From positions 1 through 64,000 of the forward strand of contig NZ_PUQD01000008.1 of assembly GCF_003331055.1 (NCBI RefSeq): 64,000 nucleotides of DNA, read 5' to 3'. The translations under genes and the position numbers were made by a program. Positions 59,518 to 64,000 of this stretch are shown piece after piece (positions within the stretch are counted from its first letter, which is position 1; every line of letters begins with the position of its first letter). The notes beneath the pieces were generated by a model. The model made no database searches and was not told where the DNA came from. It saw only the letters and a program-made list of their open reading frames with translations. The stretch comes from Pseudomonas sp. AFG_SD02_1510_Pfu_092. GTDB lineage: Bacteria > Pseudomonadota > Gammaproteobacteria > Pseudomonadales > Pseudomonadaceae.

Positions 59518-59942
59518 GCTTTTCTCATGCTGTAGGCCTCCGTGCCGTTGTAGGAAAACCGGACCGTAGCAGCTGGAATTTACTGGAGAAACTGATGTTT
59601 CATACAGGCAAATCCCGCAGGCTCGAGTAATCCCACAGCGCTCGGTAAAAGATCCTACAAAACGCGTTTCAAAGCGTGTCCTTTAAACACAACTCGACAC
59701 CGCGTGGCAGCTGGGCGCAATCGGTTTTCGACAAGGCGGGCTCGCCAACCTGCGTCGGCCACGGCTTGTTGGTCGTTCGAAACGTTAAGTAGCAATTGCC
59801 CCAGCAGCCAGCGCTCCAGGCCGGCGCTAAACGAACGCCGCGTCCATCTGATCCGCTTTTTTTCCACAAAGCTGAATCTGTAACCGTATCAGCGCAAGCC
59901 CGACAATAAGCCCATTCCCGCATCACACTTGTAGAGGTTCCG
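59518..59942. other. Intergenic region
   Basis: About 425 bases without a convincing ORF of useful length; frames crossing it are rich in Cys, Arg and Trp and look like antisense noise. A ribosome-binding site (TAGAGG) for the 27-residue frame sits at its right end. Confidence 0.5.
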
Positions 59943-60026
59943 ATGGGCAAGCTCGCGCTGTTCCTGGGTGGTTTTCTGCTGCTGACCATTCTGATTGGTA
60001 TTCTTGGCACCATTCCGCCAAGCTGA
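59943..60026 (+). CDS. 27-residue membrane microprotein (candidate)
   Basis: The frame MGKLALFLGGFLLLTILIGI continues LGTIPPS and stops. It is almost entirely one membrane helix after a Lys3, with GAGG spaced six bases before the ATG. Its composition is what single-span microproteins such as KdpF-like peptides show. No neighbour suggests a partner. Evidence is the ribosome-binding site and sharp hydrophobic profile only. Confidence 0.5.
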   Translation: MGKLALFLGGFLLLTILIGILGTIPPS

Positions 60027-60253
60027 CATTCACCCGACACGATCCCACGCGGCCTGCCCCTTCTCGGGCGGGCCTGCTGTGCTGCGTTTTTGGCCGATTC
60101 ACCCTACCGTTTTGTACGATAAGTCGTTCTTTGTGTTGGGAAATCTGTCCACAAAAAACGTGGGTAGGTCTGTGGATAACATTCTGCAAGCCAGGCCTGT
60201 TGCGGGCCCTGTTAAATTGAGCAGAATTTGAGCAGCCATTTCAGCTTGCTGTT

Positions 60254-61159
60254 TCAAAAGACCAGGCCGGCGTGGCGCATGGCTGCGAGCAAGTCCCGAA
60301 CCCGTGCCGGCAGCTCGCCGGCGGGGTAAACGGCATGCATCTGCGGATCCTGGCCGGTGCTGGAAGTCAGGCGGTAAAGCGGGCACACCCGCACCAGTCG
60401 CCCGGCCTTGACCTGCGCTTCGCCGGCCCAGGCGGCGAGGCGGGCGATGCCGGCGCCAGCCAGGGTGCTGTGGTACACCGCGTGGCCGGAGTCCAGGCGC
60501 AGCGTGGGCCGGGTGTGCACGCTGGTAATCTGGCCGTCGCGGCAGAAATGCCAGGCTTTGAGAATGCGCGGGGCGGTGTGCAGGATCAATGCGTGGCCGG
60601 CGAGCTCTTCGGGGCGTTGTGGCGTGCCGGCCAGTGCCAGGTACGCTGGGCTCGCATACAGGTGGCGCTGGTACTGCCACAGCGGGTAGCCGATCAGCTC
60701 GCTCGATTGCGGAAAGGCACCACGCACCACGAAATCGAACTTACCTTGCAGTGGGTCGAGCGGGCCGTCGCTGTACTGCACATCCAGCGTGACCTGCGGA
60801 TGGCGGCGGGAGAACGCCGCCAGCACCTGCGGCAGCACCCGTTCACCCAGCAGCTGCGGCACGCCGAAGCGGATCCAGCCCTGTGCGCTGCCGCTGAGTG
60901 CGGCCAGCTCGTCAGCCGCATCACGTTGCACATCCAGCAAGCGTTCGGCATGTGGCAACAGGCGTTCGCCGGCTTCGGTCAGGGTCACGGTGTTGGCGTT
61001 GCGGTTCAGCAACTTGCTTCCGGCGTTGTCTTCCAGGGTTTGGATCGCCCGCGTTACCGCGCTGGGCGAGCGCCCCAGGGCGCGGGCGGCGGCGACGAAG
61101 CTGCGCTTGTGCGCGACGCTGACGAACGCCTGGATTTCGCGCAGCATGTCGAGTGCCAT
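60254..61159 (-). CDS. LysR-family transcriptional regulator
   Basis: 301 residues from MALDMLREIQAFVSVAHKRSF; a start 12 codons earlier is open but not family-like. The winged HTH covers residues about 4-62 (FVAAARALGRSPSAVTRAIQTLEDNAGSKLLNR). The substrate-binding domain follows with GWIRFGVPQLLGERVLPQVLAAF and the C-terminal FDFVVRGAF region. It belongs to the subgroup that often regulates the adjacent divergent gene, here a TauE/SafE-type permease, with 98 bases between the two starts. The effector is unknown. Confidence 0.93.
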   Translation of the reverse strand: MALDMLREIQAFVSVAHKRSFVAAARALGRSPSAVTRAIQTLEDNAGSKLLNRNANTVTLTEAGERLLPHAERLLDVQRDAADELAALSGSAQGWIRFGVPQLLGERVLPQVLAAFSRRHPQVTLDVQYSDGPLDPLQGKFDFVVRGAFPQSSELIGYPLWQYQRHLYASPAYLALAGTPQRPEELAGHALILHTAPRILKAWHFCRDGQITSVHTRPTLRLDSGHAVYHSTLAGAGIARLAAWAGEAQVKAGRLVRVCPLYRLTSSTGQDPQMHAVYPAGELPARVRDLLAAMRHAGLVF

Positions 61160-61257
61160 TGGCGGTTCCTTGTTGCAGTTTTCGCAATGTGGCATTTCAA
61201 CACAAGCGCGGCACTTTGATTAGTCTTGCAGGCGATTTCACTGCCTGGAACCGCGTC

Positions 61258-62019
61258 ATGATGGATATCGCCGTGCTTTGCATCTTCGCCTTCGCCGCCG
61301 GGCTGATCGACGCCGCCGTGGGCGGTGGCGGGCTGATCCAGATCCCGGCCTTGTTCAACGTGCTGCCCACCGCGCAACCGGCGGCATTGCTCGGTAGCAA
61401 TAAGCTGGCGTCGGTGTGTGGCACGGCCTTCGCGGCGCGTTCGTTCATCCGCAGGGTCAGCCTGGACTGGGGGCTGATCGTGCCGGCGGCGCTCAGTGCC
61501 TTCGTCATGTCGTTTGCCGGCGCTGCCACGGTGTCGCTGGTGCCGCCCAGCGTGATGCGCCCGGCGGTGCTGGTGCTGATCGTGCTGATGGCCATTTACA
61601 CCTTCTGCAAGAAGGACTTCGGCACCTTGCACAAACCGGCACGGATCGGCCGCAAGGAGCAGTGCCTGGCGGTGCTGATCGGTGGTGCGATCGGTTTTTA
61701 CGATGGTTTGTTCGGCCCGGGCACCGGCAGCTTTCTGATCTTCCTGTTCATCCGCTTCTTCGCCCTGGACTTCCTGCACGCCTCGGCATCGGCCAAGGTG
61801 GTGAACATCGCCACCAACCTGGCAGCGCTGGTGTTCTTCGTGCCGTCGGGCAACGTGTTGTACGCCATTGCCTTGCCCATGGCCGCATGCAACATCCTCG
61901 GCGCCTTGACCGGCACCTGGCTGGCCGTGCGTAAGGGCGCGGGATTTGTGCGTGGGTTGTTTCTGCTGCTGTTGTGCGTACTGATCGGCAAATTGTCGTG
62001 GGACTTGCTGGCCGGCTAG
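61258..62019 (+). CDS. TauE/SafE (TSUP) family membrane transporter
   Basis: 253 residues with about seven or eight hydrophobic segments. The two family repeats are seen as FAFAAGLIDAAVGGGGLIQIPAL near the start and IGGAIGFYDGLFGPGTGSFL in the second half, with LLGSNKLASVCGT and SASAKVVNIATNLAAL. TSUP proteins move organosulfur compounds, sulfite or organic acids; YfcA-type members, closest here, have no settled substrate. It is divergent from the LysR gene, a likely regulator. Two ATGs in tandem (61258 and 61261) could be the start. Confidence 0.92.
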   Translation: MMDIAVLCIFAFAAGLIDAAVGGGGLIQIPALFNVLPTAQPAALLGSNKLASVCGTAFAARSFIRRVSLDWGLIVPAALSAFVMSFAGAATVSLVPPSVMRPAVLVLIVLMAIYTFCKKDFGTLHKPARIGRKEQCLAVLIGGAIGFYDGLFGPGTGSFLIFLFIRFFALDFLHASASAKVVNIATNLAALVFFVPSGNVLYAIALPMAACNILGALTGTWLAVRKGAGFVRGLFLLLLCVLIGKLSWDLLAG

Positions 62020-62020
62020 G

Positions 62021-63529
62021 TCACAGCACCTGGCGCTGTGCCTCGGCTTGCTCGACGCGGTTGCGGCCATGGGCCTTGGCCCGATACAGCGCGCTGTCGG
62101 CCTGCGCCAGCAGTTCGTCCAGGGTAGGCGCCGGGGTGTCGGCGGCGCAGCCGGCCAGGCCGATACTCACGGTAATCTGCAGCTGCTGGCCGGCATGCAG
62201 CACATGCAGCTCCTGCACGGCGCGGCGCAGGCGTTCGGCGATGAACTTGGCCTGGTCTGGCGCCAGGCCAGGGAGCACCACGACGAATTCTTCGCCGCCC
62301 AGGCGGGCGAGCAGCTCGCCATCGTGCAGCTGGTCCTGCAGGGTGCCGGCGAACTGGCGCAGTACCTGGTCACCGACCGCATGGCCGTGGGCGTCGTTGA
62401 TCGACTTGAAGTGGTCGATGTCGAGCATCATCAAGGTCAACGGCAGCGCCTGGGCATGTTGCTGGCGGCTATCCAGCAGCGCATTGGCGCGGCGCGTGAA
62501 GGCGCTGCGGGTGAGCACGCCGGTGAGGTGGTCGATACTGGCCTGATGCGCCAGGCGAGCCATCAGGCTGCGGTTGGCCTGGCTGACGCAGGCCACCACC
62601 AGCGGCCCGAGCACCAGCATGGCGATGCCCAGGCGCGCCGACATCAGGGTGGTCACCCCTGGCTCGCTTTGCGGCAAGCTGAAGTGCATGAGGTTTTGTG
62701 CCACGGCCACGATCAGCGTACTGCCGGCAGTAAGGGTCAGCAGCGAGACCAGGAAGGGCGAGTAGGTCCAGGCACACCACAGCAGTGCGGCAATCGGGAA
62801 GGCAATCGCCCCAGGGCCGCCGAAGGCAATGCTGAACGCCAGCGAGGCCAGCAGCACCAGTAGCGGCGCCAGGCGGATGGCCTGGGCGCCACCGCGGACC
62901 AGCGCTGCTACCGAGGGCGCGGTCAGCAGCACCGGCAGTACCAACACGCTGGTCGAGAACTGTTCACTGAACCAGGCCAGCCAGGTGGCGCGCAACGACT
63001 GTTCGAACCACGGCGCGGCCATCGCCGTCGCCATGCTGGCCGCTACCAGCGCCCCGGCGGCACAGGCGCCGAACAGGCTGAGCACACCGTGGGGGGTACG
63101 CATGCGCCGGTGCAGGCGCGGCAAGCGCGAGAGCAGCAGCCAGACGGTGACCACCACACCCAGGTTGCACAGGTTGAACCATAGCGCCGGTAGCCAGGCG
63201 CTGCCGCACAGCAGGTCGGCCGCGACCATGGCCAGCCAGACCAGCGCAAAGCCTGGCAGCGTGGCCTGGCGAGGGTAACGCAGCAGTACGCCGGCCAGCA
63301 CCGCATTGACCGGCCAGAACAGCGACAGCGATTCGATCGGGCGGGCCAGGATACCGCCCAGGGTCAGGGCAAAGGTCAGGCCAAGCAGGACGAGGTAGTG
63401 CAACAAGCGCGTTTGGGCGGGGAAAACCATGGGCTCGACCGGCAGAGCGGAAACGAAATCCAGGACAACGGCTTGCAGCACCTGGAGCAATTGGGCACCA
63501 GTGTGTTTCGTCGGAGGACTTGATGTCAA
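62021..63529 (-). CDS. Membrane-anchored diguanylate cyclase (MASE1-like + GGDEF)
   Basis: 502 residues. The first ~310 residues hold about eight to ten membrane segments of MASE1-like character (SLSLFWPVNAVLAGVLLRYP). The GGDEF domain at about 335-495 has SIDHLTGVLTRSAF, MMLDIDHFKSINDAHGHAVGD and the active site RLGGEEF, so it should make cyclic di-GMP. The RxxD inhibitory site before GGEEF is missing (HDGE), so product inhibition is unlikely. A second plausible start (MVFPAQTRLLHYL) lies 33 codons downstream. It ends one base after the convergent TSUP stop. Confidence 0.9.
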   Translation of the reverse strand: MTSSPPTKHTGAQLLQVLQAVVLDFVSALPVEPMVFPAQTRLLHYLVLLGLTFALTLGGILARPIESLSLFWPVNAVLAGVLLRYPRQATLPGFALVWLAMVAADLLCGSAWLPALWFNLCNLGVVVTVWLLLSRLPRLHRRMRTPHGVLSLFGACAAGALVAASMATAMAAPWFEQSLRATWLAWFSEQFSTSVLVLPVLLTAPSVAALVRGGAQAIRLAPLLVLLASLAFSIAFGGPGAIAFPIAALLWCAWTYSPFLVSLLTLTAGSTLIVAVAQNLMHFSLPQSEPGVTTLMSARLGIAMLVLGPLVVACVSQANRSLMARLAHQASIDHLTGVLTRSAFTRRANALLDSRQQHAQALPLTLMMLDIDHFKSINDAHGHAVGDQVLRQFAGTLQDQLHDGELLARLGGEEFVVVLPGLAPDQAKFIAERLRRAVQELHVLHAGQQLQITVSIGLAGCAADTPAPTLDELLAQADSALYRAKAHGRNRVEQAEAQRQVL

Positions 63530-63548
63530 TCTGCCGCAGCCGGCCGCC

Positions 63549-64000
63549 TCATAACCCGAAGAACCACGGCACCATCAGTACGGTCACCAGCATCACCAGT
63601 ACGGTGAACGGCACGCCGACTTTGACGAAGTCGGCGAACCGGTATTGCCCCGGCCCCAGCACCAGGGTGTTGACCGGTGACGACACCGGGGTCATGAACG
63701 CTGCCGAGGCGGCCAGTGCCACGGTCATGGCGAACGGGTAGGGCGACATGCCCAGCTGCGCGGCGGTGCTGACCGCCACCGGCGCCATCAGCACTGCGGT
63801 GGCGGTGTTGGAAATGAACAGGCCGATCACCGCCGTGACCGCGAACAGGCAGGCAAGGATGGCGCTGGGGCCGGCACCGCCCAGCACGCTGACCAGCCCG
63901 CCCACCGCCAGGTCGATACCGCCGGTTTTCTGCAATGCCTGGGCAAAGGGCAGCATGCCGACGATCAGCACCAGGCTCTGCCAATGAATGGCGCGGTAGG
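63549..64000 (-). CDS. SLC13/DASS-type transporter, 3' part (runs off window)
   Basis: The frame is open to the window end, reading [22 protein letters not shown], then [55 protein letters not shown] and [24 protein letters not shown]. These are the C-terminal helices of SLC13/CitM-like anion permeases, often preceded by TrkA_C domains. The SNT and SPVNTLV motifs bind sodium and substrate. Only about 150 residues are visible, so the substrate cannot be judged. It stops 20 bases before the GGDEF gene starts; both are on the minus strand. Confidence 0.88.
   Translation of the reverse strand, partial: YRAIHWQSLVLIVGMLPFAQALQKTGGIDLAVGGLVSVLGGAGPSAILACLFAVTAVIGLFISNTATAVLMAPVAVSTAAQLGMSPYPFAMTVALAASAAFMTPVSSPVNTLVLGPGQYRFADFVKVGVPFTVLVMLVTVLMVPWFFGL

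Noticed and set aside
59669..60040. 123-codon minus-strand ORF in the right flank
   Set aside because: Cys/Trp/Arg-rich, lacks a ribosome-binding site, and is antisense to the better supported microprotein.

Overview
The window is high-GC gamma-proteobacterial DNA from a Pseudomonas, most likely the P. putida group. The reasons are the gene order infA-bpt-aat / ftsK-lolA-rarA-crcB-serS-cysG, the tusDCBE cluster, the REP-type palindromes built on a GTGGGAGC...GCTCCCAC core, and LexA boxes of the CTGTAT-N4-ATACAG form. It divides into a left chromosomal flank (1-16184), one complete-looking prophage of about 42.9 kb (16185-59150), and a right chromosomal flank (59151-64000). The first ~130 bases are an implausible G/C homopolymer block and are probably a contig-end artefact.

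Left flank. It carries translation and N-end-rule genes (infA, bpt, aat), the DNA translocase FtsK, the lipoprotein carrier LolA, the clamp-loader-like ATPase RarA, the fluoride channel CrcB, seryl-tRNA synthetase and siroheme synthase CysG. These are followed on the minus strand by a glutathionyl-hydroquinone reductase, a YbiB-type phosphoribosyltransferase homologue overlapping the tRNA 2-thiouridine relay genes tusE-B-C-D, an NCS2 nucleobase permease and a Bax-inhibitor-1 family membrane protein. A tRNA-Ser(UGA) gene ends this flank.

Prophage. A 65-bp direct repeat (16185-16249 and 59086-59150), which is the 3' part of tRNA-Ser, marks attL and attR. Next to attL lies an int gene with a DUF4224 protein, then a long leftward operon of small accessory genes, a PAPS-reductase-like protein, a C5 cytosine methyltransferase, a LuxR-type HTH protein and a ParB-like protein. 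Three blocks of plus-strand genes interrupt this operon. A lambda-like switch follows: a predicted pL and a predicted pR, each overlapped by TTTAG-N4-CTAAA operators, flank a LexA-boxed DUF1654 gene and a cI (S24 peptidase)/cro pair. The rightward early genes encode an O-like replication protein, DnaB helicase, a VRR-NUC nuclease, a second mid-phage tyrosine recombinase and a Q-like protein. Late genes run holin, HNH, TerS (P27), TerL, portal, protease, HK97-fold capsid, connectors, tail tube, a frameshifted G/GT chaperone, tape measure, tail tip, J and a tail fibre, then endolysin, Rz and a nested Rz1. The morphogenesis set predicts a long non-contractile-tailed (siphovirus) phage. Beyond lysis lies an AT-richer moron, and a LexA-boxed divergent cassette containing an SRAP (YedK/HMCES-like) protein sits just before attR.

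Right flank. A terminator and REP element, two very small host ORFs, a LysR regulator divergent from a TauE/SafE-type permease, a membrane-anchored GGDEF protein and the 3' part of an SLC13-type transporter.

The most noteworthy signals are the two-locus operator array with a possibly leaderless cI, the twin SOS-box cassettes at opposite ends of the phage, the second recombinase in the replication module, the programmed -1 frameshift at GGGAAAG, the nested Rz1, the duplicated 99-residue moron proteins, and the AT-rich moron beside the lysis genes. No CRISPR array or insertion sequence was seen.
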